In this document: piece by piece, positions 24,880 to 33,175 of the stretch
How the letters are laid out: each line of letters begins with the position of its first letter
Position numbering within the stretch: position 1 is the stretch's first letter
DNA from: Deinococcus arboris
GTDB taxonomy: Bacteria; Deinococcota; Deinococci; Deinococcales; Deinococcaceae
DNA: 64,000 bases
Direction of reading: 5' to 3'
Assembly: GCF_009755355.1 (NCBI RefSeq)
Contig: NZ_WQLB01000002.1
Span: 186,001-250,000, forward strand
Translations under genes and position numbers: made by a program
Notes under the pieces: model-generated
Databases searched by the model: none
What the model was told of the DNA's origin: nothing
What the model saw: the letters and a program-made list of their open reading frames with translations, nothing else

Positions 24880-26065
24880 AAGTCGCTGCGGCTTCAACTG
24901 GTGGAGATGGAGAGGACTCGCCAAAAAACTGCTCGACCACCAGGCCAGCAGCGCCGCGCGCCCAGGCGTCGTCGCCCCACGGGTCAATGAGCACAGGGAG
25001 GCTCTGGGCATCGGCGGTGTGCAGGTGGGCGTACAGGGCAGAACGCATCGGCGTAAACAGCGGCTCGCCTAGCCTCACGCCCTCGCCGCCCACGATGATC
25101 AATTCGGGGTCCAGCAAGTTGGCAGCCTGCGCCAGCGCGCGGCCCAACCGCGTGCCGGCGTCCGTCACCAAGGTCAGGGCGCCGGGGTCGCCGCTCGCCA
25201 CCAGGGCAGCAAAGTCGGCGGCGTTCGGCACATTTGCGCCCGACTCGGCCAGTTGCTGCGCCAGGCTGGGCTCGGCGGCGTAGGCCTCCAGGCAGCCGCG
25301 CTTGCCGCACTCGCACACCCGCCCGCCCGGTTCCGAGAGCAGGTGCCCCAGTTCGCCCGCACCGCCCCGGCCGCCCCGGTAGAGTTCGCCGCCCAGCACC
25401 AGCCCCGAGCCAATGCCGCGTCCTACCGTGACCACCAGAAAGTCGCGGGCGTGCTTGCCCCGCCCGACCAGCCGCTCAGCGGTGGCGAAGGCGTTCACAT
25501 CGTTGTCGGCCCACACCGGCACCCCCAGGGCGTCCGAAATCATGCTAGTGATGGGCACCTCGGTCCAGTCCAGCCGGTAGGACTTCAGGCAGGTCCCCGT
25601 GTGTGGGTCAATGTTGCCGGGTAGGCCCAGCCCCACGCCGCCCAGCCGGGCGCGGCTCAGGCCCGCTTGTGCCAGCAACAAGTTGGTGGCTTCTACAGCG
25701 GCGGCTGTCACCCGCTGCGGCGTGTGGTCGGCGTAGGCCACCGTCAGGTCGCCCAGGACGCTCAACGAGAGATCGGTCAGCACGGCTTCCAGATGGGTCT
25801 CCATCACCTTGAGCCCCACGGCGAAATGCCCGGCATAGTTCACGTCCAGCGGCACGGCACGGCCCCGGCTGGTGTGCTGCGCCTGCTCAATCAGCAGGGC
25901 TTCGGTCAGGAGGTCGGCGGTCACGAAAGAGACGGCGGCAGGACTGAGTTGAGTGCGTTCCGCCAGTTGGGTTCGGCTGAGGGGGCCGCAGCGGCGAAGC
26001 TCGTTCAGAATCATGGTTCGGTGGATGACCCGCGCAGCTCGCTGGTCCACTTTCTGGGAGCGCAT
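24863..26065 (-). CDS. ROK-family transcriptional repressor
   Basis: 400 residues. An N-terminal winged HTH (ILNELRRCGPLSRTQLAERTQLSPAAVSFVTADL) is followed by the ROK sugar-kinase-like domain with VGLGLPGNID, ADNDVNAFA, and GRGIGSGLVLGGELYRGGRGGAGELGH. The zinc motif CECGKRGCLEAY is complete (Cys251, Cys253, Cys258). XylR/NagC-type ROK proteins release DNA on binding a sugar. It most likely controls the adjacent beta-glucoside transporter and GH3 genes, and perhaps itself through the AT-rich palindrome at 26076-26093. The last codons and TAA stop lie inside the 129-bp repeat, so the C-terminus was probably altered by insertion of the repeat. Confidence 0.9.
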   Translation of the reverse strand: MRSQKVDQRAARVIHRTMILNELRRCGPLSRTQLAERTQLSPAAVSFVTADLLTEALLIEQAQHTSRGRAVPLDVNYAGHFAVGLKVMETHLEAVLTDLSLSVLGDLTVAYADHTPQRVTAAAVEATNLLLAQAGLSRARLGGVGLGLPGNIDPHTGTCLKSYRLDWTEVPITSMISDALGVPVWADNDVNAFATAERLVGRGKHARDFLVVTVGRGIGSGLVLGGELYRGGRGGAGELGHLLSEPGGRVCECGKRGCLEAYAAEPSLAQQLAESGANVPNAADFAALVASGDPGALTLVTDAGTRLGRALAQAANLLDPELIIVGGEGVRLGEPLFTPMRSALYAHLHTADAQSLPVLIDPWGDDAWARGAAGLVVEQFFGESSPSPPVEAAATYTDSA

Positions 26066-26075
26066 CTCGTCTCCT

Positions 26076-26093
26076 TTATTTAATTAATTTAAT
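26076..26093. promoter_or_regulatory. AT-rich palindrome upstream of the ROK gene (possible operator)
   Basis: A run of A and T with the palindrome TTAATTAA (26080-26087) flanked by TATT and TTTAAT lies 11 nt before the ROK start, in an otherwise GC-rich region. ROK repressors commonly bind AT-rich palindromes, so autoregulation is plausible. Confidence 0.4.
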
Positions 26094-26217
26094 GGGTCTA
26101 CAGTACCTCCGGCAAAAACGAGCTGTCAAGCCAGGGAGACCCGCATCAGGCCGCAATGCTTCCTGCCTACGTTTTCACTAAGCAAATCGGCGCCTTTCTA
26201 CTTATTCACTCAAGGCA

Positions 26218-26242
26218 AACTATTGCCACTAGATAACTATTG
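26218..26242. promoter_or_regulatory. Direct repeats AACTATTG before the Usp-MarR-MFS operon
   Basis: AACTATTG occurs at 26218-26225 and 26235-26242 (17 bp start to start), 16 nt before the first gene. The spacing and position suit a regulator site, possibly for the MarR protein of the operon. No inverted symmetry is obvious. Confidence 0.35.
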
Positions 26243-26257
26243 ACTTAGAGTGAGGGT

Positions 26258-26722
26258 ATGTCTCCCCTCCCTCCCCTCTATTCGCGCCTGCTCGTTGCCA
26301 CGGGCGGCGCTCCCCATTCGGTGCTGGCGGTCGAGCGGGCCGCGCAACTGGCCCAACACTACGGCGCGGCCATTCATCTGGTCACAGTGATTCCTCAGGG
26401 CCAGGGCGGGCTGGAAAATGTTGCTCTGGCCCTGGGTGCCGGCAGTCCCGATACCCGCACCGCTCAGGCAGAGCGGCAGCGCTTTGAAACACATTTGCAG
26501 CAGACCGCCCAGGCGCTGCGGAGCCGTGGCCTGACGGTCCGGGAACATCTGGTCACTGCCCTTAAACCCGCTGACGCCATCCTCACGGTTGCCCACGACG
26601 TGCAGGCCGACCTGATTGTTCTGGGGCGGCGCCACACCAGTGCCTGGAGTGCGGCTCTGGCCGGCAGCGTGTCCGATATGGTCAGCCACGCCTCGCCCGT
26701 TGACGTTCTGGTGGTGCGCTGA
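26258..26722 (+). CDS. UspA-family universal stress protein
   Basis: 154 residues, one Usp domain: YSRLLVATGGAPHSVLAVERAAQLA at the start, and the ATP-binding signature LGRRHTSAWSAALAGSVSDMVSHASPVDVLVVR at the end (G-2x-G-9x-G(S) type). ATP-binding Usp proteins modulate stress survival. It is followed directly by a MarR regulator (GTG immediately after TGA) and a drug-efflux-type transporter, so it probably belongs to a stress or drug response operon. ATG 26258 follows GAGGGT. Confidence 0.9.
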   Translation: MSPLPPLYSRLLVATGGAPHSVLAVERAAQLAQHYGAAIHLVTVIPQGQGGLENVALALGAGSPDTRTAQAERQRFETHLQQTAQALRSRGLTVREHLVTALKPADAILTVAHDVQADLIVLGRRHTSAWSAALAGSVSDMVSHASPVDVLVVR

Positions 26723-27220
26723 GTGGCGTCGCCCGCGACAGATGCTCCTGCGGTGCTGCCAGAAGATGCGGTCGCGCGCTTTCTGGGGGGCCTCTGGCAA
26801 CTCAACCGCCGCTTGAAACAGCTGGCCGAACCGGTTCTGGCCGAGGCCGGCGAACTGGACCTGCAGCGGTTCATTCTGCTGCGGGCCGTCGAGCGCGGTC
26901 TCGTCTACCCCAAAGACCTGTCGGCGCATCTGGGCATCATTCCGACGCAGCTCAGCCGCCTGCTGGAGTCCCTGGTGGCGCGCGGCTGGCTGGAACGTCA
27001 GCTGGACCCGGAAGATTCCCGCCGCATTCGGCTCAGCCTCACGCCGCCGGGCGCCGCCCTCACCCAGCAGGCCAGTCAGGCCATTCAGCAGGTTATTTCC
27101 GCACATTTGCAGGGCATGGGTGCCGAGCGGCTCTCGGCCCTGCTGGCGGCCATTGACGTGCTGGCCCTCACCGATTCTCTGCCTTCGCCCATCACCGCAC
27201 CTCGCCCGGAGTCCGAATGA
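26723..27220 (+). CDS. MarR-family transcriptional regulator
   Basis: 165 residues starting at GTG 26723, directly after the Usp stop. The winged-helix core reads LDLQRFILLRAVERGLVYPKDLSAHLGIIPTQLSRLLESLVARGWLERQLDPEDSRRIRLSLTPPG in family order (HTH ~70-90, wing ~100-112). The PEDSRRIRLSLT wing is typical. Dimerisation helices lie at both ends. Its stop overlaps the transporter ATG (ATGA at 27217-27220). It likely represses this operon until a ligand is bound, with the AACTATTG repeats as a candidate site. Confidence 0.9.
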   Translation: MASPATDAPAVLPEDAVARFLGGLWQLNRRLKQLAEPVLAEAGELDLQRFILLRAVERGLVYPKDLSAHLGIIPTQLSRLLESLVARGWLERQLDPEDSRRIRLSLTPPGAALTQQASQAIQQVISAHLQGMGAERLSALLAAIDVLALTDSLPSPITAPRPESE

Positions 27221-29283
27221 CCACCTCGACACCTGTGGCCCTCACAGGCCTGAAACTCACGCCCGCTCAGAGGAATCTGAGCCTGATCTCTCTCATTCTG
27301 GCTGTGCTGCTGGCCAGCATGAACCAGACCATCGTGTCCACGGCCGGCCCGGCCATTCAAAAAGCCCTGGGCATTGAGAACAGCCTGTATTCCTGGATCA
27401 CCACCGCTTACCTGCTCGCCAGCACCACCCTGGTTCCCATCTACGGCAAACTTAGCGACCTGTGGGGCCGCAAGGTCATCCTGATCTTCGGGACGGTGCT
27501 GTTTATTCTGGGGTCCATCGTGTGTGGTCTGGCCGACGGCGTCGGCGGCCTGATTGCCGGGCGCGCCGTGCAGGGGCTGGGCGGCGCCGCACTGATCGGC
27601 CTGATGTACGCCGTCATCGCTGACCTTTATCTCCCGGAAGAACGGGGGCGTTACACCGGCATCATCGGCGCGGTGTTCAGCCTCTCGACGGTGCTGGGCG
27701 CTGTGGTGGGCGGCTACGTGACCGACCACTTCGGCTGGCACAACGTCTTTTTCATCAGTGTGCCGCTGGGCATCGCGGCGCTGGCCTTCATGCTGTTTAT
27801 GCCGGCCCTGCGGCAAGAGCGTGAGCGGGCGCCCATTGACGTGCCGGGTGTCCTGCTGCTCAGCGTGTTCAGTATTTCGCTGCTGCTGGCGCTCTCGCTG
27901 GGCAAAACTGCCGTGGCCCCCGGAGAGAGCGGTTTCCTCTGGGGCTCGTGGCAGATTCTGAGTCTGGGCGCGGTGGCCCTCGTGACGTTCCTCGCCTTCC
28001 TGGCCACCGAGCGCCGCGCCGCCGATCCCATCATCGACATCCGCATGTTCAAGGACCGCACGTTCTCGGTGGCCATGGCGATCACCTTTCTGCTCGGGGT
28101 GGTGTTCTTCGCGGCGACCGTCTTTCTGCCGCTGTTCATGGTGAATGTCATCGGGCTGTCGGCCACCAACGCCGGGCTCACGACCTTTCCGCTGACCATC
28201 GGTCTGGTGCTCAGCAGCATCGTGGCGGGCCAGGTGTTCGCACGCACGGGGGGCATTAAACCCATCATCGTGCTGGGCACGGTCATCCTGCTGATCGGGT
28301 TTGCCCTGATGGGCTGGACCCTCAGCCCGCAGAGCACGCAGTTTGAACTGACCTGGAAGATGATCGTGGTGGGGCTGGGGCTGGGGCCTGTGCTGCCGAT
28401 GCTCACTCTGGCGATTCAGGGCACCGTCCATCCGCGCGATATCGGTTCAGCCACCGGGGCCAGCAACTTCCTGCGTTCTCTGGGCAGCACCATCGGGGTG
28501 GCGATTCTGGGCACCCTGTTTGCCAGCACCCTGAAAGACAACATTCAGACCAGCGTGACGGCGGCCACCACCACCCTGCCCGCCGCCGTGCGCAGTCAGT
28601 TCAGCCCCGCTGGCGGCGCCAGTGCAGGCAGTCAAGGCTTTGACGCGGCTCAGGTCAAGCGTCAGGTGAACGAGCGTTTCGATACCCAGCGGGACCTGTA
28701 TACCTCAGCGCTGCGTGACGGGAACCAGGCCGCCATACAGAAGATGCTGGCCGACCCACAGACGCCTGAGCAACTGCGCGCGGTGCTGAACCAGGGCGGT
28801 TTTCCCGGCGCGATTGACGCGCAGTTTGAAGCCCAGCGGCAACTGCTGCGGCGGGCCATCGTGGGCCGTGAGCCGGCGGCCATTGCCGCAGTGGTGCAGA
28901 GTCCCCAGACCCCGGCCCAGGTCCGTACGCTGGCTCAAACTGGGGCTGGCGACCAGGGACCGCAGGCCTTTGCGCAGGTGGAGGCTGGCCTGGTGGCTCA
29001 GCAGCAGGCGGCGCGGGCCACCCAACCGGCAGTCCTGCTCGCCCCCGTGCTGAAGGGGCTGGAGACCACCCGCGCGGACATACTGCCCGTGATTGACCGG
29101 GTGGGCCTGGGCATCAAACAGGCGTTTACCGGGTCAGTGGAACTCCTCTATCAGGTCGGACTGGGCATCACCGTGTTGGCCCTGCTGCTCAGTTTCCTGC
29201 TGCCCGAGGCCAAACCCCGTGAAGTCACTCGTGAGACCCTGCTTGAAGATGAATTCCGGTCCACGGAGATCGGAACCGATTAA
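27217..29283 (+). CDS. DHA2-type MFS efflux transporter with a large C-terminal insert
   Basis: 688 residues, against about 500 for most 14-helix DHA2 proteins. The N-terminal 13 helices carry the MFS signatures GKLSDLWGRKVIL (motif A) and GAVVGGYVTDHFGWHNVFFISVPLG (motif C region). The extra length is a soluble insert at residues ~440-640 before the last helix (VGLGITVLALLLSFLLPEA). The insert is helical and contains a duplicated unit: AAIQKMLADPQTPEQLRAVL and AAIAAVVQSPQTPAQVRTLA. It should lie on the outer face of the membrane. Proton-driven export of drugs or peptides is likely. Coupled to MarR and followed by a strong terminator. Confidence 0.88.
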   Translation: MTTSTPVALTGLKLTPAQRNLSLISLILAVLLASMNQTIVSTAGPAIQKALGIENSLYSWITTAYLLASTTLVPIYGKLSDLWGRKVILIFGTVLFILGSIVCGLADGVGGLIAGRAVQGLGGAALIGLMYAVIADLYLPEERGRYTGIIGAVFSLSTVLGAVVGGYVTDHFGWHNVFFISVPLGIAALAFMLFMPALRQERERAPIDVPGVLLLSVFSISLLLALSLGKTAVAPGESGFLWGSWQILSLGAVALVTFLAFLATERRAADPIIDIRMFKDRTFSVAMAITFLLGVVFFAATVFLPLFMVNVIGLSATNAGLTTFPLTIGLVLSSIVAGQVFARTGGIKPIIVLGTVILLIGFALMGWTLSPQSTQFELTWKMIVVGLGLGPVLPMLTLAIQGTVHPRDIGSATGASNFLRSLGSTIGVAILGTLFASTLKDNIQTSVTAATTTLPAAVRSQFSPAGGASAGSQGFDAAQVKRQVNERFDTQRDLYTSALRDGNQAAIQKMLADPQTPEQLRAVLNQGGFPGAIDAQFEAQRQLLRRAIVGREPAAIAAVVQSPQTPAQVRTLAQTGAGDQGPQAFAQVEAGLVAQQQAARATQPAVLLAPVLKGLETTRADILPVIDRVGLGIKQAFTGSVELLYQVGLGITVLALLLSFLLPEAKPREVTRETLLEDEFRSTEIGTD

Positions 29284-29295
29284 AGGTGAAGAAGG

Positions 29296-29330
29296 GGGCG
29301 GCGTCATATCCACATGACGCCGCCCTTTTT
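29296..29330 (+). terminator. Strong terminator after the MFS gene
   Basis: GGGCGGCGTCAT (29296-29307) pairs with ATGACGCCGCCC (29314-29325), loop ATCCAC, followed by TTTTT. It starts 12 nt after the stop codon. Confidence 0.9.
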
Positions 29331-29817
29331 CTTTGTATGACCAAGGCGTCCTCAACTCCCTTTAGGCACAGCCTGAGCCGCGCGGGATACGTCCAGAAGT
29401 CAGGTGGATCGCACGGCCACTGGCAGAGCACGTCACCTCGAAATCAGGCTGGTCATCTGTTGATCGCGCCGCAGGTTTGCACAGATTGCTGAGCTGCTGG
29501 CGCTCCAGACAACTTCAAACTGGCCAAGTGTAGAAAGTGCCAAGGCGAACCTATGCCGTTATCAATAAGACATTCGAGGCATTACTGAACAGGAATCTGG
29601 CCCTGAGGTCTTTCAAGCGCCCTGAGGTGAGTGGGCCAGCACAGCTTCATAGAGGAGCGAGTCACCACTACGGACAGCGGTCTACATGGACGATTCTGAC
29701 GCGGAATACCGCCGCCGGGCCTTGAACCGGCTCTCCTGCACCTTAGCTATGCGGATCACATCTACCTCAACTTGACTCAAGCGGTTCATGGACGGCCGCC
29801 ACGCAGGCCACAACGGG
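29331..29817. other. Intergenic region carrying a solo IS630-like end
   Basis: 487 bp between convergent operons. No convincing gene was found; the short frames here overlap the terminator or have no protein-like features. It contains a copy of the right terminal sequence of the IS630 element (29547-29569), listed separately. Confidence 0.5.
29547..29569. repeat. Solo terminal repeat related to the IS630 element right end
   Basis: These 23 bp match the last 23 bp before the end of the IS630 element (10586-10608 region) at 19 positions, including TATGCCG and ATCAATAAG. No transposase sequence is next to it. It may mark an excised or decayed copy, or a small non-autonomous relative. Confidence 0.4.
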
Positions 29818-30432
29818 TCAAGAAGCGCACAGCCGGCGCTGGGCCAGACGCATCCTGGCCTGAACCATCCCGCGCCGCACGTCTTCACGCGGCAGCCGCT
29901 CGTTCAGCGCCTCGATAAGTTCCAGGTCGTCTGGAAAGCGGGCAACCAGCGTCCACAGAGGCTCCAGTTCCTGACTCAGCAGGGCGGCCTGCCGAATGCT
30001 CTCGTGCAGATACTCGCGGTACTCGTTCACCGCCGGGGCATCTGACAGGGGAAGCAGTTCCCCTCGGTACAGCAGCGCGGCCTCACGGGTCCGGCCCTCC
30101 ATCAAGAGGTCCTGCACGCTCAGAAAGTCCGCGCCCACCACCCGCACCAGCCGGTAGGGTTTACTGCTCAGCTCCACCAACTTGGAGAGGCGGTGGACTT
30201 CGACGGCCTGGTTCTGGGTGTCGCTCCATTCGCCGTATAGCGCCGCCGAGAGCTGCCCCCCGGTCAAGCCGTTGGGGTTGGTGGCCAGAATCAGCAGAAT
30301 CTCGCAGAAGCGGCGGCGCAGTTTGAGGGTCTGGCCGTCCAGTGTGGCCTGCTCGGCACCCAGAAAGGTCAGGTAGAGCCCGGTCGTGTCATGCAGCGCA
30401 ACCGGCGGCAGGGTGGGGGCCGGAGTGGTCAT
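29818..30432 (-). CDS. Small winged-helix regulator at the end of the peptide operon
   Basis: 204 residues from ATG 30432. Residues ~15-65 (LYLTFLGAEQATLDGQTLKLRRRFCEILLILA ... LTGGQLSAALYG) resemble the OmpR/SARP-like winged helix that forms the C-terminal part of many actinobacterial GAF and SARP-type activators. The rest is a helical region (AALLYRGELLPLSDAPAV ...) similar to the start of a bacterial transcriptional activator domain. Its ATG overlaps the stop of the upstream permease by four bases, so it is the last gene of the long minus-strand operon and probably controls it. The large regulator at 42072-44891 has a related winged helix. Confidence 0.7.
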   Translation of the reverse strand: MTTPAPTLPPVALHDTTGLYLTFLGAEQATLDGQTLKLRRRFCEILLILATNPNGLTGGQLSAALYGEWSDTQNQAVEVHRLSKLVELSSKPYRLVRVVGADFLSVQDLLMEGRTREAALLYRGELLPLSDAPAVNEYREYLHESIRQAALLSQELEPLWTLVARFPDDLELIEALNERLPREDVRRGMVQARMRLAQRRLCAS

Positions 30433-31934
30433 ACGGGTACCTCCGAGAAGCGGCGGGGCAGGCGGCGGACCAGATGCGCGGCGATGAGGACGGCGCTCAG
30501 GACCAGCACGAGGGGGGTGTGCTCGGGGTTCAGCGTGTCCAGGGTCCCCAGGTGATTGAACGGCCCGAGATACCACGCCAGAAATAGCAGGCCCTCGCTG
30601 GCGGCGTCATTGACCGCCAGGTCACGCAGGGTCAGCAGCAGCAGCGCGGTCAACAGCGCAGACGCCAGCAGCGCCAGGCTCAGGTCGGGGCGGGTGGGCA
30701 GCAGCACCAGCAGCGCACCTGACGTGGGCACCAGCAGCGCCGCGAACGCCGTCGCGGCTCGGACCAGGGGCAGCGCCGCGCCAGCCGGTACGGTTCCCAG
30801 CAGGGCTTCTACACCAGCGGCGCGGTCCTGAAACAGCACCCGCGTGGCCACCGGCACGCCCACAATCAGCAGCAGAGGCAGCAGCGGTGAACCGGGATTC
30901 GTAGCGGCACTCAGGCCCGCCGCGCCCAGCAAGGCCGCCAGCAGGGGCAGCCAGCGCGGCACGCCCAGCAGCGCAGCGCGCAGGTCCAGGGCAGCCAGCC
31001 GCAACCCTGACCGGGCTGGCAGGGGCCAGGGCCGCAGGGTGCGGGCTGCACCCACGGGACGCGCCGCACGGGGCTGGCCACGCCTGGGGTCAATCAGGGC
31101 CGCCACACCCACCAGCAGCGCGGCCAGCGCCAGCGGCAGAGCACGTTCGGCAACCTGGGTGGGGGTCCAGGTCAGCCCCGTCCAGGGCTGGGGCACCAGG
31201 GGGGCGGTGCGGGCAGCCAGGCCCACGTTCACGCCGCTTTGCGCCAGGGTGAACGGCTCCGGGACATGGCCCGTCAGGGCCAACGTCGCCTGCCGCAGCG
31301 GCTCGCGGACGCCCAGTAGGTCTGGGACAGGCGCGGGCGTGCCCAGCGCGGCACCGACCAGCGCGGTCCAGAGCATCACCCCGGCCGCGCCGCGTCCCAG
31401 ACGGGCGCGGGGCATCACAGAGTCCAGCAGGGTCCCCAGGGCCGCCACGAGGGCCAGCACCGGAAAGGCAATCAGTATGCCGGGCAGCAGCAGACCTGGG
31501 AGGTCAGGCGCGCCTGTGGCTTCGGCCCGCGCGGCCACCACGGCGGCGCTGCCCAGCAAGACCACGCCCCACAGGGCCCACAGCAGCAGGGTATCGGCCA
31601 GGGTGCGTGCCCCCAGCAGCGCCACGCGCGAGGCCGGGCTGGCCGTCAGCACGGGCCACACGCCAGCCGCCGCGTCGCGCTGAGGGCGGCGGCCCACCAG
31701 CAAGAAGGCCGCCAGACTGAAGGCCAGCGCCCCCAGGATGCCCGTCACCAGGCCGACCCAGGCCCACGAGTAGACGCCGCGCTGGCCGTCCACACTGAGG
31801 GTCAGGTAGGCCGCGTCTCTGGCAGGCAGGTACAGCGCCGTGACCACCACCATGCTCAGCACCAGCAGAGGCAACCCACCCTGCCGCGCCCGCAGCCGCA
31901 GTTCCAGCGCCAGCAACCACAGCAGGTCAGGCAC
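30429..31934 (-). CDS. ABC transporter membrane protein (second exporter of the operon)
   Basis: 501 residues from GTG 31934, preceded by GGGAGGTG and overlapping the ATPase stop by eight bases. Roughly twelve hydrophobic helices can be traced, very rich in Leu and Ala, in two halves of six joined by a charged linker near residue 270 (DPRRGQPRAARPV). This matches an ABC-2-like or duplicated permease rather than a binding-protein-dependent importer. With the adjacent ATPase it should form a peptide exporter or immunity pump. No substrate is known. Its stop overlaps the regulator start. Confidence 0.8.
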   Translation of the reverse strand: MPDLLWLLALELRLRARQGGLPLLVLSMVVVTALYLPARDAAYLTLSVDGQRGVYSWAWVGLVTGILGALAFSLAAFLLVGRRPQRDAAAGVWPVLTASPASRVALLGARTLADTLLLWALWGVVLLGSAAVVAARAEATGAPDLPGLLLPGILIAFPVLALVAALGTLLDSVMPRARLGRGAAGVMLWTALVGAALGTPAPVPDLLGVREPLRQATLALTGHVPEPFTLAQSGVNVGLAARTAPLVPQPWTGLTWTPTQVAERALPLALAALLVGVAALIDPRRGQPRAARPVGAARTLRPWPLPARSGLRLAALDLRAALLGVPRWLPLLAALLGAAGLSAATNPGSPLLPLLLIVGVPVATRVLFQDRAAGVEALLGTVPAGAALPLVRAATAFAALLVPTSGALLVLLPTRPDLSLALLASALLTALLLLTLRDLAVNDAASEGLLFLAWYLGPFNHLGTLDTLNPEHTPLVLVLSAVLIAAHLVRRLPRRFSEVPV

Positions 31935-32640
31935 GGGCCACCTCCCATTCGGGAAGGGGAAAGGGGCCGCTAACCGGGGAAGGCGTGCGCCGCTGCACCG
32001 TCTCTCCGGCAATGACGCCTCCTTCCAGCGTCAGGAGCCGGCCAGCTGCCGCGTCCAGGTCTTCTTGAATATGCGTGACCAGCAGCACGGCGGCCCGCTT
32101 GCCCTGCTCGCGCAGCAGCGCCTGAAAGCGCGCGCGTTCCTCGGCGTCCAGGCCCACGCTGGGCTCGTCCAGAATCAGCAGGGCCGGGTCACCCAGCAGC
32201 GCCTGGGCAATCAGCACCCGCCTCGCCATACCGCCCGAGAAGGATCCGATGGGCCTCCCCGCGTGCGCACTCAGGTTCACGGCGTCCAGCAGCGCCGGAA
32301 TCTGGGCGTCCACCGCGCGCGCGTTCAGGCGCTTGGCGGCCCCCATGTACTGCAAAAATTCAGTGGGCGTGAGCTGCGGATACGCGCCCCCCGACTGCGG
32401 CACGTAGCCCAGCACGCGGCGCAGGGCATTAGGGCGCCGCGTCACGTCCTGCCCGTCCCAGACCAGCTGGCCCCCACTGGGGCGCTGCAGGGTCGCCAGG
32501 GTGCGGATCAGCGTGCTCTTACCGGCTCCATTCGCGCCGACCAGGCCGGTCACGCCGGGGCGCAGGCTCAGCGTTACGCCGCGCAGCGCTTCCGCGCGGC
32601 CAAAGCGCACCCGCAGGTCGCGCACCTCAAGCGTGGACAC
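31927..32640 (-). CDS. ABC transporter ATPase (second exporter of the operon)
   Basis: 237 residues. GTG 32640 was chosen because it places TLEVRDLRVRFG at the N-terminus as usual for this class. Walker A is GANGAGKST (35-43), the Q-loop is YVPQSG, the signature FSGGMARRVLIAQALL and Walker B LLILDEPSVGLD, followed by the H-loop in LLVTHIQED. It belongs to the CcmA/DrrA-like class that energises export or self-resistance. It overlaps both neighbours (14 bp upstream, 8 bp downstream), so it is translated as part of one long operon. Confidence 0.88.
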   Translation of the reverse strand: MSTLEVRDLRVRFGRAEALRGVTLSLRPGVTGLVGANGAGKSTLIRTLATLQRPSGGQLVWDGQDVTRRPNALRRVLGYVPQSGGAYPQLTPTEFLQYMGAAKRLNARAVDAQIPALLDAVNLSAHAGRPIGSFSGGMARRVLIAQALLGDPALLILDEPSVGLDAEERARFQALLREQGKRAAVLLVTHIQEDLDAAAGRLLTLEGGVIAGETVQRRTPSPVSGPFPLPEWEVARA

Positions 32641-33175
32641 GGGCCACCTCGCTGAGTTCGTAGGCCGCTAGCGCGCGGGTGACCGCGTGTGTGGCGGGCA
32701 GGTGGAAACGCAGGGCCGCCTCGTGCCGCGCGAATGGCGCGGGCCGCAGTGGATTGAGATACCCACACGCCCCGTCGGCCCGCTGCTGGAAGGCCAGAAA
32801 ATCCGCCACGTCCACGGCGTGGGGGCTGCGCCAGTGCAGCAGCAGCTCCAGCAGCGCCGCAGCCAGGGAGAGGTCATTGTCCCGGCAGGCCGCAAACGCG
32901 CAGCCGGGCACGACCATGCCGGCCAGTGGGTCCAGCCCGGCAGGGTGTGGCCGGACCAGCGCCGCCCGCACCTGCGCCTGAAGCGCCGCCGACTCCAGGT
33001 CCAGCCAGGTGGTCAGGGGTAAGGGCTCGGCCTGCGCCGGCAGCGCCGGCACCGTCAGACCAGCGCAGGCAACCGTGTCGCGCGCCAGCTGGGCCGCGTC
33101 TTCTGAAAGGGGCAGGGTCAGCAGGTCCGCTGCCCAGCGGGCAGCCGCTTCAAAGTCAAAGGGAACGACGCGCAT
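32627..33175 (-). CDS. Unknown helical protein of the peptide operon (182 aa)
   Basis: Starts MRVVPFDFEAAARW at ATG 33175 and has no signal peptide or membrane helix. It is helical, with LSLAAALLELLLHW and a DVADFLAFQQRADGACGYLNP segment that resembles the QxxDGxxGY turn of alpha/alpha-toroid proteins such as terpenoid cyclases and LanC-like folds. A catalytic set is not obvious; two Cys lie near the middle (PGCAFAACRD). It overlaps its two neighbours by 20 and 14 bases. With the next two genes it may form a three-part complex acting on the small peptides. That role is inference only. Confidence 0.65.
   Translation of the reverse strand: MRVVPFDFEAAARWAADLLTLPLSEDAAQLARDTVACAGLTVPALPAQAEPLPLTTWLDLESAALQAQVRAALVRPHPAGLDPLAGMVVPGCAFAACRDNDLSLAAALLELLLHWRSPHAVDVADFLAFQQRADGACGYLNPLRPAPFARHEAALRFHLPATHAVTRALAAYELSEVARVHA

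Noticed and set aside
27085..28431. 448-codon minus-strand frame opposite the MFS gene
   Set aside because: His/Gln/Asp-rich shadow without homology to any fold.
29286..29492. 68-codon frame after the MFS gene
   Set aside because: It runs across the strong terminator hairpin and has no protein-like features.
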